Shown: positions 39,283 to 47,629, counted from the stretch's first letter. The stretch: 48,639 nucleotides of DNA from Oscillospiraceae bacterium (GCA_022768245.1 JALEMR010000036.1:1-48639), one strand, 5' to 3'. The notes: generated from the letters alone by a model not told the origin. Numbers and translations: made by a program.

Positions 39283-41559
39283 TTATACCTCTTCAATAAC
39301 AGGGAGTATCATAGGACTGCGCTTTGTCTTAATGAAGATATAGTCACTGAGATCGTCCTTGATACGTGATTTTATCGTATTCCAGTCACGGATATTGCTG
39401 TCAAGGCACCTTGTAAGAGTCTGTGTGAGCAGTTCTCTTGCGGCGTCCATCATCTCCTCGGACTCGCGGACATATACGAAGCCGCGGGAAACGATATCGG
39501 GACCTGCAAGGATAGTGCCGCTTTCGCTTTCGATAGTAACGACCACCACGATAAGTCCGTCCTCGGCGAGATGCTTTCTGTCGCGGAGGACAATGGAGCC
39601 CACGTCGCCCACGCCCAGACCGTCCACCAGGACTCTTCCCGCATGGACTGCGCCCGTGATGCCCATGGTAACGCCGTCGGTCTCGATAACGTCGCCGTTT
39701 GTGCCGATGATAACGCTGTTCTCGCTCATTCCCATGGAGAGAGCTACTCCCGCGTGTTTTTTCAGATGCTTGTACTCGCCGTGGACGGGGATGAAGAACT
39801 TAGGCTTTGTAAGCGCCTGCATGAGCTTAAGCTCCTCCTGACATGCGTGACCCGAAACGTGAACGTCGTACATTGCCTCGTAAACGACCTCCGCGCCCGA
39901 CTTCATCAGCTCGTTGACCACCTTTGTTACCAGCTTTTCGTTGCCGGGGATAGGCGTTGCGCTAATGATGATAAGGTCCTGGGGAGTAATGGTAACGCTC
40001 TTGTGTTCGTTCATTGCCATTCTCGTAAGAGCGGACATAGGCTCGCCCTGGCTGCCCGTGGTGATGAGCACCACCTTTTCGGAGGGCAGGCGGTTCATGG
40101 TATCCAGGTCGATAAGCACGCCCTCGGGCACCTTAAGGTATCCCATTTCGGTGGCGGTATTGATAACGTTGACCATGCTTCGTCCGAAAACGGCAACCTT
40201 TCTGCCGCAGCGCACCGCATGGTTGACTATCTGCTGAATGCGCTGGATATTGGAGGAGAAGGTGGCGATGATGATTCGCTTGCCCTCCGCCCTGTCGAAG
40301 AGCTTTTCAAAGGAAGCACCGACAGTCCTTTCGGAAGCGGTGTGGCCGGGTCTTTCGGCGTTGGTGGAGTCAGCCATAAGAGCAAGTACGCCCCGTGAGC
40401 CCAGCTCGCTGAAGCGTGCCAGGTCGATAACTCCGCCCTCGATGGGGGTATAGTCCACCTTGAAGTCCCCCGTGTGAACGACTATTCCCGCAGGAGTGTG
40501 TATCGCCAGAGCAACAGCGTCGGGAATGGAGTGGTTCACTCTGATAAATTCAACTGCCATGCAGCCGAATTTCACGGTCTGACGGGGCTTTACCACATTA
40601 AGATTTACACTGTTTGATAGATTGTGCTCCTTGAGCTTGTTTTCGATAAGACCCACTGTAAGACGGGTAGCGTAAACGGGTACATTTATCTTCTTGAGAA
40701 GATAGGGGAGACCGCCGATATGGTCCTCGTGACCGTGAGTGATGACCACGCCTCTTACGCGGTCGGCGTTTTCCTCGATGTAGGAGAAATCGGGCAGAAC
40801 GATGTCAACGCCGGGCATATCGCTGTCTGGGAACGCCATTCCGCAGTCCACGATAAAGATGTCGTTGGCGCATTCGAATACGGTCATATTCTTGCCTATT
40901 TCATGGAGACCGCCCAGGGGGATTATCTTAAGAGGAGTACGCTTTACGTCCTTGTGATTGGAGCGGTAGCTGTTCTGCTCATCGGTGAGCCTTGTCTGAG
41001 CGGGAGCATTATCGAAGGAATTTCCTGCTGGGAGATACTTATTCTGCTGCTGCGCGTCGTTATCGTTTGCGGAAGCGCTGTCGCGGAAACGGTTCTGCTG
41101 ACAGTTCCTGCGTGCTGTGTAGGACTTCTGCTGATAGGAGCGGCGGAAGCCTGTCTGACGGTTATTGTTATTACTGCTGTTATTATTAAAATTGGAGCGG
41201 CTGTCGCCTGCACGCTGATTTCCGTTATTTGAGCCGTTATTGCCGCTGCTGTTATCCCTGATAAATGCGGCGTCCCTGTTATTATTTCCGCTGCCGCTGT
41301 AATTCTGCTGATAGGAGCGCTTGTTATTGTTATTGCCGTTCTGATATTTGCTGCCTGTGGTTTCGCGGTAAGCGGGCTGTCTGGGAGTGCGGTCGTACTG
41401 ATTGAAGCTTCTGCCGTAATTCTGATTATAGCTGTTCCTGGGAACGAAGGTATCTGCGGGCTGACCTCTGGGAGGGAGCTCGGGCTTTCCGGAGTCTTGT
41501 TTTACGGCTATTTTCTCGCCGAAGTCGTTTATTTTGTATTCCGTATCATTTCTTGCCAC
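39283..41559 (-). CDS. rnj: Ribonuclease J with a long Asn/Gln-rich N-terminal extension
   Basis: 758 residues against about 550 usual. It starts with GTG (41559), with GAGGT eight bases upstream. Residues about 1-207 are a low-complexity extension. Within 41-200 I count about 35 Asn and 17 Gln of 160, plus about 18 Arg and 11 Tyr, with runs such as GNNNN and SNFNNNSSNNNNR. The enzyme core follows: PLGGLHEIGKNM, the zinc motif HGHEDH (275-280), HTGDFKVDYTP, LMADSTNAERPGHT and PVHGEYKHLKKHA. RNase J is the main 5'-3' exonuclease/endonuclease of mRNA decay in Firmicutes. The extension is probably disordered and could drive RNA or protein clustering; that is inference. Confidence 0.92.
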   Translation of the reverse strand: MARNDTEYKINDFGEKIAVKQDSGKPELPPRGQPADTFVPRNSYNQNYGRSFNQYDRTPRQPAYRETTGSKYQNGNNNNKRSYQQNYSGSGNNNRDAAFIRDNSSGNNGSNNGNQRAGDSRSNFNNNSSNNNNRQTGFRRSYQQKSYTARRNCQQNRFRDSASANDNDAQQQNKYLPAGNSFDNAPAQTRLTDEQNSYRSNHKDVKRTPLKIIPLGGLHEIGKNMTVFECANDIFIVDCGMAFPDSDMPGVDIVLPDFSYIEENADRVRGVVITHGHEDHIGGLPYLLKKINVPVYATRLTVGLIENKLKEHNLSNSVNLNVVKPRQTVKFGCMAVEFIRVNHSIPDAVALAIHTPAGIVVHTGDFKVDYTPIEGGVIDLARFSELGSRGVLALMADSTNAERPGHTASERTVGASFEKLFDRAEGKRIIIATFSSNIQRIQQIVNHAVRCGRKVAVFGRSMVNVINTATEMGYLKVPEGVLIDLDTMNRLPSEKVVLITTGSQGEPMSALTRMAMNEHKSVTITPQDLIIISATPIPGNEKLVTKVVNELMKSGAEVVYEAMYDVHVSGHACQEELKLMQALTKPKFFIPVHGEYKHLKKHAGVALSMGMSENSVIIGTNGDVIETDGVTMGITGAVHAGRVLVDGLGVGDVGSIVLRDRKHLAEDGLIVVVVTIESESGTILAGPDIVSRGFVYVRESEEMMDAARELLTQTLTRCLDSNIRDWNTIKSRIKDDLSDYIFIKTKRSPMILPVIEEV

Positions 41560-42135
41560 TAAAAATTACCTCATCTTTCTTAAATATTTTTGGCATTATC
41601 ATTTGTAGATTTACCGGTACCGTTATTATTCCGTGCTCTCCGTATTTTTTATACATATTATTTCCTGCGGAAGGTAAAGTATAAGCAATAAAAACAGTTA
41701 ACTCAACTGCGGACAAAGCGTCCGAAAACGCAGTCTGTTTTACATGGCAGTATTATGCCCGATATTTCGGTCAGTCTTAAGGCAGCTGCCAAAGCTATAA
41801 AGTATCCGTACATCTTAACAAACAATTCCGACAGAAATGATCCCGCTTTTCCGAAGCGGAGCCGACGCCGTTTCCGATAATACCGTGACAGGACAAAAAC
41901 CGTACATAAACTGAAAAACAATTTTTTTGTCTGTATTGCAAATGATCGGAGCGCGGCGAAAATAAAAATGCAGAGTATAGTAGAATAAGTCCTTTAAAAA
42001 ATTCAGAGCGGCATACACTTTCCTGTGCCGCAATAAATACTGTTCAGGGAATCTTCCCAAACGGTCCGCACATAAATATACAATATTAATTATATACTCC
42101 CGCGGCGGATTTGTCAATAGATTTTGTGTAAAAAA
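41560..42135. other. Gene-free region upstream of rnj
   Basis: Nearly 580 bases without a convincing gene. Frames of up to 125 codons exist on the minus strand but have no family resemblance or good ribosome binding site. Three small hairpins are visible: ACTGC-GGAC-AAAGC-GTCC (41706-41723) closed by GCAGT (41730-41734); CCGCTT-TTCCG-AAGCGG (about 41844-41860); and GCGGCA...TGCCGC (about 42011-42034). Part of it may be an untranslated leader of rnj, but I cannot place a clear promoter. Confidence 0.5.
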
Positions 42136-42243
42136 AGTACCTAGTACATAGTACGGAGTACTTAGTACATAGTACAAAGTACAGAGTACCAATTTCCGGG
42201 CATCAGCAATAGCTAGGTACTAAGTACTAAGTACTCCGTACTA
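42136..42243. repeat. Head-to-head heptamer arrays with NNNRCTA units
   Basis: 42136-42191 is eight units of AGTACNN, which on the minus strand read NNGTACT and mostly fit NNNRCTA. 42209-42243 is five units on the plus strand: ATAGCTA, GGTACTA, AGTACTA, AGTACTC, CGTACTA. The two arms face each other across 17 bases and share AGTACTCCGTACTA, so they could form a long hairpin or cruciform. Unit length, the CTA ending and the purine at position 4 are the same as in the array at 3955-4059. It lies just upstream of yabP. Confidence 0.85.
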
Positions 42244-42298
42244 AATGATCAGCCGCGGGAATATAATATTATAAGACTTCTTCAAGGGAGGAATACAA

Positions 42299-42565
42299 GT
42301 GAGTGAGAGCGTGCACAGCATGTCGCTGACGGACAGGAAAAGCATGACGGTAACCGGCGTGACGGACACCGGACGGTTTGACGAGGATACTATTATAATA
42401 TACACCTGCGCGGGAATGATGACCATAAAGGGAAGGGGAATGAAGGTGGGAGAACTGAGTCTTGAAAACGGACAGCTGTCCCTGACGGGGGAGATATCCT
42501 CGGTGACCTACGGCGACCGCGACCGCACGGGAAAAACAGGCATGCTGGGAAAGCTGTTCCGATGA
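42299..42565 (+). CDS. yabP: Spore cortex protein YabP
   Basis: 88 residues from a GTG start preceded by GGGAGG at good spacing. The sequence (LTDRKSMTVTGVTDTGRFDE, IIIYTCAGMMTIKGRGM, GELSLENGQLSLTGEISSVT) is the YabP/YqfC fold: a short beta-rich domain of the sporulation cortex/coat machinery. It overlaps yabQ by four bases (ATGA). In spore formers the yabP-yabQ-divIC-yabR order is conserved, and it is intact here apart from the yabO gene that usually precedes it. A sporulation-sigma promoter could not be identified. Confidence 0.9.
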   Translation: MSESVHSMSLTDRKSMTVTGVTDTGRFDEDTIIIYTCAGMMTIKGRGMKVGELSLENGQLSLTGEISSVTYGDRDRTGKTGMLGKLFR

Positions 42566-42960
42566 GCGGCGGATTGTTTACGGGCGGCATCGAGACCTTT
42601 TTCACCATACCTCAGCAGGTGTTTATATTTTTGTGCTCGGTCATCCTCGGCGGAGCGCTGGGGGTAGTGTACGATATTTTCCGTGCGATAAGAATAATCT
42701 TCCCGTTTATGGGCAGAAAAATACCTACTGCCGCGGCGGATATCGTATATATGATAATATTCGGGCTGGCGGTGTTTTTGCTGTCGGCGCTTATGGGCAG
42801 AGGAGTGGTCCGATTTTTCTGCGCTGCGGGAGCGGCTATAGGAGCGGTACTCTATCTGACGGCGGTGGGAAATACCGTCACGGGACTGCTCCGCAGGCTT
42901 TGCGGAGGGCTTCGGAAGGCGTTCGGAAAGCTGAGAAAAAGGAAGAATAAGGGTGAATGA
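42562..42960 (+). CDS. yabQ: Spore cortex biosynthesis protein YabQ
   Basis: 132 residues with four membrane segments (FIFLCSVILGGALGVVYDIF, IVYMIIFGLAVFLLSALM, FFCAAGAAIGAVLYL and a weaker first one) and a strongly basic tail (LRKAFGKLRKRKNK). YabQ is an integral membrane protein needed for cortex formation in Bacillus. Start codon overlaps the yabP stop, so translation is coupled. The basic tail is normal for the family. Confidence 0.88.
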   Translation: MSGGLFTGGIETFFTIPQQVFIFLCSVILGGALGVVYDIFRAIRIIFPFMGRKIPTAAADIVYMIIFGLAVFLLSALMGRGVVRFFCAAGAAIGAVLYLTAVGNTVTGLLRRLCGGLRKAFGKLRKRKNKGE

Positions 42961-43044
42961 TGTAAATATATACATAATGATAATGATATCGGCAAGAAGA
43001 TTTGTAATAATTATACAAATCAGTAGGAACATTTCAAAATTTAC

Positions 43045-43074
43045 TTGAAAAAGATACAGTGTTTGGTGTATAAT
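43045..43074 (+). promoter_or_regulatory. Promoter of divIC-yabR
   Basis: TTGAAA (43045-43050), an 18-base spacer, TATAAT (43069-43074), 36 bases before the divIC start. It gives the vegetative cell-division genes expression independent of the sporulation genes upstream. Confidence 0.72.
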
Positions 43075-43109
43075 ATAAGGGAGAGTAAAAACAGGCGAGG
43101 TGAGATGAT

Positions 43110-43439
43110 ATGGAATATAAGACCAAAGGCGGAAAGCTCTATATTAAGAAGCAGAAAAGCGGCAGCGTCGGAAGAAGGCTGTTCACCTTTGTGGCTGCGG
43201 GCGCCGTGCTGGTCTATTGCGCATATTCTATCTCATCGGATAAGAAAGACGTTGCGGAAAAGCAGGCTGTCCTCCGGGCTCTTGAAGAGGAAAAGGAAGC
43301 CCTTACCGCCGAAAACGCCAGCTATGCCAGCATACTGAACGAGGACGACGAGCGCGCCTATATGGAGCGTATCGCTATTGAGCTTTATGGCTATGCATAT
43401 CCGTCGGAACGCCGTTTTTACGATACTACAAGAAGTTAA
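43110..43439 (+). CDS. divIC: Septum formation initiator, FtsB/DivIC family
   Basis: 109 residues. A basic cytoplasmic start (KTKGGKLYIKKQKSG), one membrane helix (RLFTFVAAGAVLVYCAYSI), then an extracytoplasmic coiled coil (KQAVLRALEEEKEALTAENA) and the short C-terminal domain ending ERIAIELYGYAYPSERRFY. This is the standard DivIC/FtsB layout; the protein joins FtsL and DivIB at the septum. Located between yabQ and yabR as in Bacillus and clostridia, with its own promoter. Confidence 0.9.
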   Translation: MEYKTKGGKLYIKKQKSGSVGRRLFTFVAAGAVLVYCAYSISSDKKDVAEKQAVLRALEEEKEALTAENASYASILNEDDERAYMERIAIELYGYAYPSERRFYDTTRS

Positions 43440-43463
43440 TTTGTCGGGAGGATCATAATTTAA

Positions 43464-43964
43464 ATGCAGCCGGAAGTTGGAAAAATTTATGACGGAAAGG
43501 TGACGGGGATCACTAATTTCGGAGCCTTTGTTGAGCTTGAACCGAATGTTACGGGAATGGTTCACATTTCCGAAGTGGCAAACACATTTGTAAGCGAGAT
43601 CAAAGACCACCTCACAATAGGACAGGAGGTAAAGGTAAAGGTCCTGTCGGTCAGCGAGGAAGGGAAAATATCGCTTTCCATTAAAAAAGCTTCCGATAAT
43701 CCTCACCCGCAGAAGGATATTAGGCGCGGCGGACCTCAGGGAGCCGGAAAGGGCAGCGTCGGAAACAGGGGGAATGACCGCGGAAACGGCGGCAGGAACC
43801 GTCCCGCTGTACAGGGACAGCTTCAGGAAAAGGCTCCTCTTACCAAGGAAGCCGCTTTTGAAGATATGATGAACAAGTTCAAGCAGAGCTCCGACGAGAA
43901 GATGAGCGACATCAAGAAGAATATGGACAGCAAGCGCAGAAATACCTCGCGCAAAAGAGGATAG
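43464..43964 (+). CDS. yabR: S1 RNA-binding domain protein (YabR-like)
   Basis: 166 residues. One S1 domain (residues about 1-75: VGKIYDGKVTGITNFGAFVE, GMVHISEVAN, IGQEVKVKVLSVSEEGKISL) is followed by a basic, Gly/Asn/Arg-rich linker (GPQGAGKGSVGNRGNDRGNG) and a Lys/Arg-rich C-terminal helix (FEDMMNKFKQSSDEKMSDIK). It is a general RNA-binding protein of the S1 class. It follows divIC by 24 bases and is followed by a strong terminator. Confidence 0.88.
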   Translation: MQPEVGKIYDGKVTGITNFGAFVELEPNVTGMVHISEVANTFVSEIKDHLTIGQEVKVKVLSVSEEGKISLSIKKASDNPHPQKDIRRGGPQGAGKGSVGNRGNDRGNGGRNRPAVQGQLQEKAPLTKEAAFEDMMNKFKQSSDEKMSDIKKNMDSKRRNTSRKRG

Positions 43965-43989
43965 TACATATTCTGCTATATGGCGATCT

Positions 43990-44028
43990 GCGGCTCCCCG
44001 CGCTGATATGGGCGGGGAACCGCTTTTT
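43990..44028 (+). terminator. Terminator of divIC-yabR
   Basis: GCGGCTCCCCGC (43990-44001) pairs with GCGGGGAACCGC (44012-44023), one mismatch, followed by TTTTT. Confidence 0.88.
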
Positions 44029-44049
44029 GTTTTTTGGTGCGGTCACAGC

Positions 44050-44078
44050 TTGATTTTATCCGCGGAGTGTGTTATACT
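44050..44078 (+). promoter_or_regulatory. Promoter of the pseudouridine synthase gene
   Basis: TTGATT (44050-44055), 17 bases, TATACT (44073-44078), then a leader of about 30 bases to the start codon. Confidence 0.78.
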
Positions 44079-44111
44079 ATATATAATGTTAAATGAAAGG
44101 AAACGCACATT

Positions 44112-44837
44112 ATGTATATAAAACCCGAGACCCTGCGCCTTGACCGATATCTTTCGGCGCAGCTGGGAATATCGCGGAACGACGCCAAGGAGCTTATCAA
44201 AAAGCGGCAGGTCACCGTCAACGGAGAAATTGCTAAGCTGTACGATATGAAGATAGTCACGGGAAGCGATATCGTCAGCGTGAACGGCAATGAGATAAAC
44301 TACCGTAAATACGTGTATATCATGCTGAACAAGCCTGCGGGGACGGTATGCGCCGTCAAGGACGAGCTTTCCCCCACAGTGCTGGAGCTTATCCCGCAGG
44401 AACTGCGCAGGAAGGGGCTTTTCCCCGCGGGAAGGCTGGACAAGGACACCGAGGGCTTTGTGTTCATCACCGATGACGGCGAGCTTGCACATAAGATGCT
44501 TTCTCCGAGAAGCCATGTGGACAAGATATACTACGCCGAACTTGACCGGGAAGCGGACGAGTCCTACATTGAACGCTTTGAGGAGGGCATGACCATCGAC
44601 GGCGATGAGAAATGTCTGCCCGCAAAGATAGAGCTGCTGCCCGACAGGAAAAAGGTGTACATCACCCTCCATGAGGGAAAATATCATCAGGTGAAGCGCA
44701 TGATACACGCGCTGGGAAATGAAGTCGTTTACCTGAAACGCGTGCAGATAGGCGGGCTCCCTCTGGACGAAACACTGCCCCTCGGAAGCTGCCGTGAAAT
44801 TATGCACAAAGAAATTGAAAAAATCTATACAAAATAA
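44112..44837 (+). CDS. rsuA: RsuA-family 16S rRNA pseudouridine synthase
   Basis: 241 residues. An S4 RNA-binding domain (about 8-48: LRLDRYLSAQLGISRNDAKE, KRQVTVNGE) is followed by the catalytic core with KPAGTVCAVKD, GLFPAGRLDKDTEG (catalytic D110), KIYYAEL and HEGKYHQVKRMIHALGN. The short spacing and the RLDKDTEG motif fit the RsuA/RluB/E/F group; RsuA (U516 of 16S rRNA) is the most likely member, RluB or RluE less so. Monocistronic with its own promoter. Confidence 0.85.
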   Translation: MYIKPETLRLDRYLSAQLGISRNDAKELIKKRQVTVNGEIAKLYDMKIVTGSDIVSVNGNEINYRKYVYIMLNKPAGTVCAVKDELSPTVLELIPQELRRKGLFPAGRLDKDTEGFVFITDDGELAHKMLSPRSHVDKIYYAELDREADESYIERFEEGMTIDGDEKCLPAKIELLPDRKKVYITLHEGKYHQVKRMIHALGNEVVYLKRVQIGGLPLDETLPLGSCREIMHKEIEKIYTK

Positions 44838-45028
44838 TTACACATTTTCACACGGCTTTCAAATTAGTGAAATTTTCCGTCAAACTTAATAAATAATTTT
44901 TTATAAGTTTGGTTAATAAGTGACTTGTTTTCGGTGGGCAAATCTGTTATTATATTAGTATAGCCGAATGACGTGTAAGAAATCAACTACGATCTCGGCA
45001 GCAATAATCAATTAGGAGGTCAACCTAC
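44838..45028. other. Leader region of the sugar ABC ATPase gene
   Basis: 191 A/T-rich bases, containing a promoter (44925-44953) and a leader of about 75 bases ending in AGGAGGT. No terminator with a clear stem is seen after the pseudouridine synthase gene, and there is no open frame. Confidence 0.5.
44925..44953 (+). promoter_or_regulatory. Promoter of the sugar ABC ATPase gene
   Basis: TTGTTT (44925-44930), 17 bases, TATTAT (44948-44953). Confidence 0.7.
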
Positions 45029-46183
45029 ATGGCAAGTTTGTCACTTAGATCAATCTATAAGAAATACCCCGGCGGCGTTGTTGCTGTTTCGGACGTAAAC
45101 CTTGAAATCAAGGATAAGGAATTTATTATCCTCGTTGGTCCTTCCGGATGCGGAAAGTCTACAACTCTTCGTATGATCGCAGGTCTGGAAGAAATCTCTG
45201 AGGGTGAGCTTTATATCGGCGACCGTCTCGTAAACGACGTTGCGCCTAAGGACAGAGATATCGCGATGGTTTTCCAGAACTACGCTCTGTATCCTCATAT
45301 GACAGTATTTGAGAACATGGCATTCGGTTTGAAGCTCCGTAAGGTGCCCAAGGACGAGATCAGCCGTAAGGTAGAGGAAGCTGCAAGAATCCTCGATATC
45401 TCCCACCTCCTCGACAGAAAGCCTAAGGCTTTGTCCGGTGGTCAGAGACAGCGTGTTGCACTGGGACGTGCTATTGTCCGTGAGCCTCAGGTATTCTTAC
45501 TTGACGAGCCTCTTTCCAACCTGGATGCTAAGCTCCGTGCTCAGATGAGAACCGAGATCTCCAAGCTCCACCAGAAGCTGGGTACTACATTTATATACGT
45601 AACACATGACCAGACAGAGGCTATGACAATGGGTGACCGTATCGTTGTTATGAAGGACGGCTTCATTCAGCAGGTTGACTCTCCTCAGAACCTCTATACA
45701 AACCCTGTAAACCTCTTCGTTGCAGGCTTCATGGGCTCTCCTCAGATGAACTTCATCGACTCCGTACTCAGAAAGACCGAGGACGGCAAGTTTGCTGTTG
45801 AGTTCGGCTCCGAGGATACCAAGACCTCCAGAGGTAAGAAGTACTATGTTGAGGTTCCCGAGTCCAAGATCACCGAGGAAGCAGAAGCTGCTCTCAACGA
45901 TCTCGTAGGCAAGGAAATCATCACAGGTGTTCGTCCCGAGGATATCCACGATGAGGAAATGTTCCTCTCCGCAGCTAAGACAGGTATCATCGAGGCTGAC
46001 GTTGAGATCACCGAAATGATGGGTGCAGAGACCTATCTGTACCTCAACTGCGAGGGTATCTCTCTCACAGCCCGCGTTGATCCTCGTTCCACAGCTCGTC
46101 CTCAGGATACTATCAGAGTTGCTATCGACGCTAACAAGATCCACATCTTCGACAAGGAGACCGAGAAGACTATCGTTAACTGA
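45029..46183 (+). CDS. ugpC: Multiple-sugar ABC transporter ATPase (UgpC/MsmK type)
   Basis: 384 residues. The nucleotide-binding domain has Walker [10 protein letters not shown] (37-45), Q-loop [11 protein letters not shown], signature [15 protein letters not shown], Walker [14 protein letters not shown] and H-loop [11 protein letters not shown]-terminal MalK-type TOBE/OB region (from about 240) includes [11 protein letters not shown]. This is the shared ATPase that in Firmicutes powers several sugar importers whose permeases and binding proteins are encoded elsewhere, consistent with the lack of partner genes here. Strong promoter, AGGAGGT site and biased codon use indicate high expression. 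Confidence 0.9.
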   Translation: MASLSLRSIYKKYPGGVVAVSDVNLEIKDKEFIILVGPSGCGKSTTLRMIAGLEEISEGELYIGDRLVNDVAPKDRDIAMVFQNYALYPHMTVFENMAFGLKLRKVPKDEISRKVEEAARILDISHLLDRKPKALSGGQRQRVALGRAIVREPQVFLLDEPLSNLDAKLRAQMRTEISKLHQKLGTTFIYVTHDQTEAMTMGDRIVVMKDGFIQQVDSPQNLYTNPVNLFVAGFMGSPQMNFIDSVLRKTEDGKFAVEFGSEDTKTSRGKKYYVEVPESKITEEAEAALNDLVGKEIITGVRPEDIHDEEMFLSAAKTGIIEADVEITEMMGAETYLYLNCEGISLTARVDPRSTARPQDTIRVAIDANKIHIFDKETEKTIVN

Positions 46184-46206
46184 TAAGGTCTTAGTAAGAT
46201 TTTCAG

Positions 46207-46235
46207 CGGAGCTGCTTTCGGGCGGCTCCGTTTTT
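46207..46235 (+). terminator. Terminator of the sugar ABC ATPase gene
   Basis: CGGAGCTGC (46207-46215) pairs with GCGGCTCCG (46222-46230) with one G-T pair, followed by TTTTT. Confidence 0.85.
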
Positions 46236-46311
46236 GCGTATTATGTAGAAAATCCACAAAAAACGGAGAATTTTTCATGCGAAAATATGTTCGAAAAATT
46301 TTCAAATGCTC

Positions 46312-46340
46312 TTGACAAATTCGATTAAATGTGGTATTAT
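46312..46340 (+). promoter_or_regulatory. Promoter of rpsF-ssb-rpsR
   Basis: Consensus TTGACA (46312-46317), 17 bases, TATTAT (46335-46340). Confidence 0.88.
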
Positions 46341-46347
46341 CTTTATT

Positions 46348-46430
46348 AGCATTGGTCTGCGGTGACATTGCCGCGGTAGATGCCTGATTATTCCTCGCCC
46401 GCGTTCACGTCGGGCGTAATCCAAGAGGAG
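46348..46430 (+). promoter_or_regulatory. Structured leader of rpsF, possible S6:S18-binding element
   Basis: About 90 transcribed bases before rpsF contain the hairpin CGCCCG...CGGGCG (near 46398-46418) and an upstream CTGCGGTGACATTGCCGCGG segment that can pair through GCGG/CCGC. Many bacteria autoregulate rpsF operons with a leader that mimics the S6:S18 site of 16S rRNA around a CCG. The CCG-containing stem here fits in outline, but I could not verify the consensus. Confidence 0.4.
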
Positions 46431-46441
46431 GTGCTTTTGTA

Positions 46442-46738
46442 ATGGCAAAGCTGAACGAAAACTATGAGGCTATGATCGTTTTCTCTCTTAAGCAGGGAGA
46501 GGAGCAGGTTAAGTCTTTGGTTGAAAAGTTTAAGACACTGATCGAGGCTAACGGTACTCTCGACAACGTTGATGACTGGGGCAAGAGAAAGCTCGCTTAT
46601 GACATCAACTACGAGTCTGAGGGCTATTATGTGATCTACACATTTAACTGCAAGCCCGATTTCCCTGCTGAGCTTGATCGTGTGCTTAAGATCACAGACG
46701 GCGTTATGCGTTCAATGATCACTGTTACTGTTAAGTAA
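46442..46738 (+). CDS. rpsF: Ribosomal protein S6
   Basis: 98 residues, standard length. LNENYEAMIVFSLKQGEEQV, DDWGKRKLAYDINYESEGYY and FNCKPDFPAELDRVLKITDG cover the whole ferredoxin-like fold. GAGGAGGTG lies upstream. S6 binds the 30S platform with S18, whose gene is in the same operon. Confidence 0.97.
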   Translation: MAKLNENYEAMIVFSLKQGEEQVKSLVEKFKTLIEANGTLDNVDDWGKRKLAYDINYESEGYYVIYTFNCKPDFPAELDRVLKITDGVMRSMITVTVK

Positions 46739-46762
46739 TTTTATCGGAAAGGGTGCTTTTAT

Positions 46763-47287
46763 ATGCTGGGTGCTTGTGCGATCAATAAGGTCATTTTAAT
46801 GGGCAGACTTACTCATGACCCTGAGCTCAGACAGAGCCAGAATGGTGTTATGTCCTGCAGATTTTCTGTTGCTATCGACAGACCGCAGTCTTCGCAGGCT
46901 GCTCAGAATGGTCAGGAAAGAGTGACTGATTTTATTAACTGCGTGGCTTTCAATAAGACCGCGGAGTTCGTTTCGAGATATTTCAATAAGGGCAAGATGA
47001 TCCTTGTTGAGGGCTCTCTTAGGACAGGCTCCTATAATGACAAGAATCATCCCGATGTAAAGCACTATACCACCGATGTATGGGTCGACAATGTTTCCTT
47101 CGGAGAAACAAAGAGTGCGTCCTCGGGCGCTTCCGCAGGTGGCTATGGCGGCGGATATACTGCGCCTCAGAACAACTATTCTGCTCCTGCGTCTCAGCCT
47201 GCTCCTCAGCAGGCGGCTCCCAGCGTTTCCGTTGGATCCATTGACGATTTCGAGGAGATCATCAACGACAGCGACCTGCCGTTCTGA
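46763..47287 (+). CDS. ssb: Single-stranded DNA-binding protein
   Basis: 174 residues. The OB fold spans about 5-115 (INKVILMGRLTHDPELRQSQ, CRFSVAIDRP, FINCVAFNKTAEFVSRYFNK, GKMILVEGSLRTGSY). A Gly/Ala/Gln/Pro linker follows, ending in the acidic DDFEEIINDSDLPF tip that recruits replication and repair partners. It lies between rpsF and rpsR as usual. Confidence 0.96.
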   Translation: MLGACAINKVILMGRLTHDPELRQSQNGVMSCRFSVAIDRPQSSQAAQNGQERVTDFINCVAFNKTAEFVSRYFNKGKMILVEGSLRTGSYNDKNHPDVKHYTTDVWVDNVSFGETKSASSGASAGGYGGGYTAPQNNYSAPASQPAPQQAAPSVSVGSIDDFEEIINDSDLPF

Positions 47288-47332
47288 CAATTTATAACTT
47301 TACAGCCAAAACTAAACAAGGAGGTTTCATAG

Positions 47333-47581
47333 ATGGAAAAGGAAAAAGAAAGATCTTCCAGAGGCATGAAGAGAACCCGTAAAAAGGTTTGCAAATTCTG
47401 CGAAGCTAAGATCGACAAGATCGATTATAAGGATATCAACAGACTTAAGAACAACATGACTGATAGATCCAAGATCCTTCCCAGAAGAGTAACAGGTACC
47501 TGCGCTTATCATCAGAGAGAGCTTACAACAGCTATCAAGCGCGCAAGATACGTAGCACTTATTCCCTACGTTTCTGACTGA
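47333..47581 (+). CDS. rpsR: Ribosomal protein S18
   Basis: 82 residues. The core [36 protein letters not shown] and [13 protein letters not shown] is typical. C20, C23, C57 and H60 form a probable zinc site, so this is the zinc-containing (C+) form of S18. Third gene of the rpsF operon, preceded by AGGAGGT. Confidence 0.96.
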   Translation: MEKEKERSSRGMKRTRKKVCKFCEAKIDKIDYKDINRLKNNMTDRSKILPRRVTGTCAYHQRELTTAIKRARYVALIPYVSD

Positions 47582-47599
47582 TAATCTTAATGGAAATTC

Positions 47600-47629
47600 G
47601 CCGGCTGCGCTTATGCGGTCGGCTTTTTT
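47600..47629 (+). terminator. Terminator of rpsF-ssb-rpsR
   Basis: GCCGGC (47600-47605) pairs with GTCGGC (47618-47623) around a loop that can itself pair (TGCG/TGCG partly), followed by six T. Confidence 0.75.

Noticed and set aside
41703-41921. 72-codon minus-strand frame upstream of rnj
   Set aside because: No ribosome binding site, no similarity recognised, and the frame crosses several hairpins.
42136-42243. CRISPR-like array
   Set aside because: Units are 7 bases with no spacers and no cas genes nearby; it is a short-period repeat.
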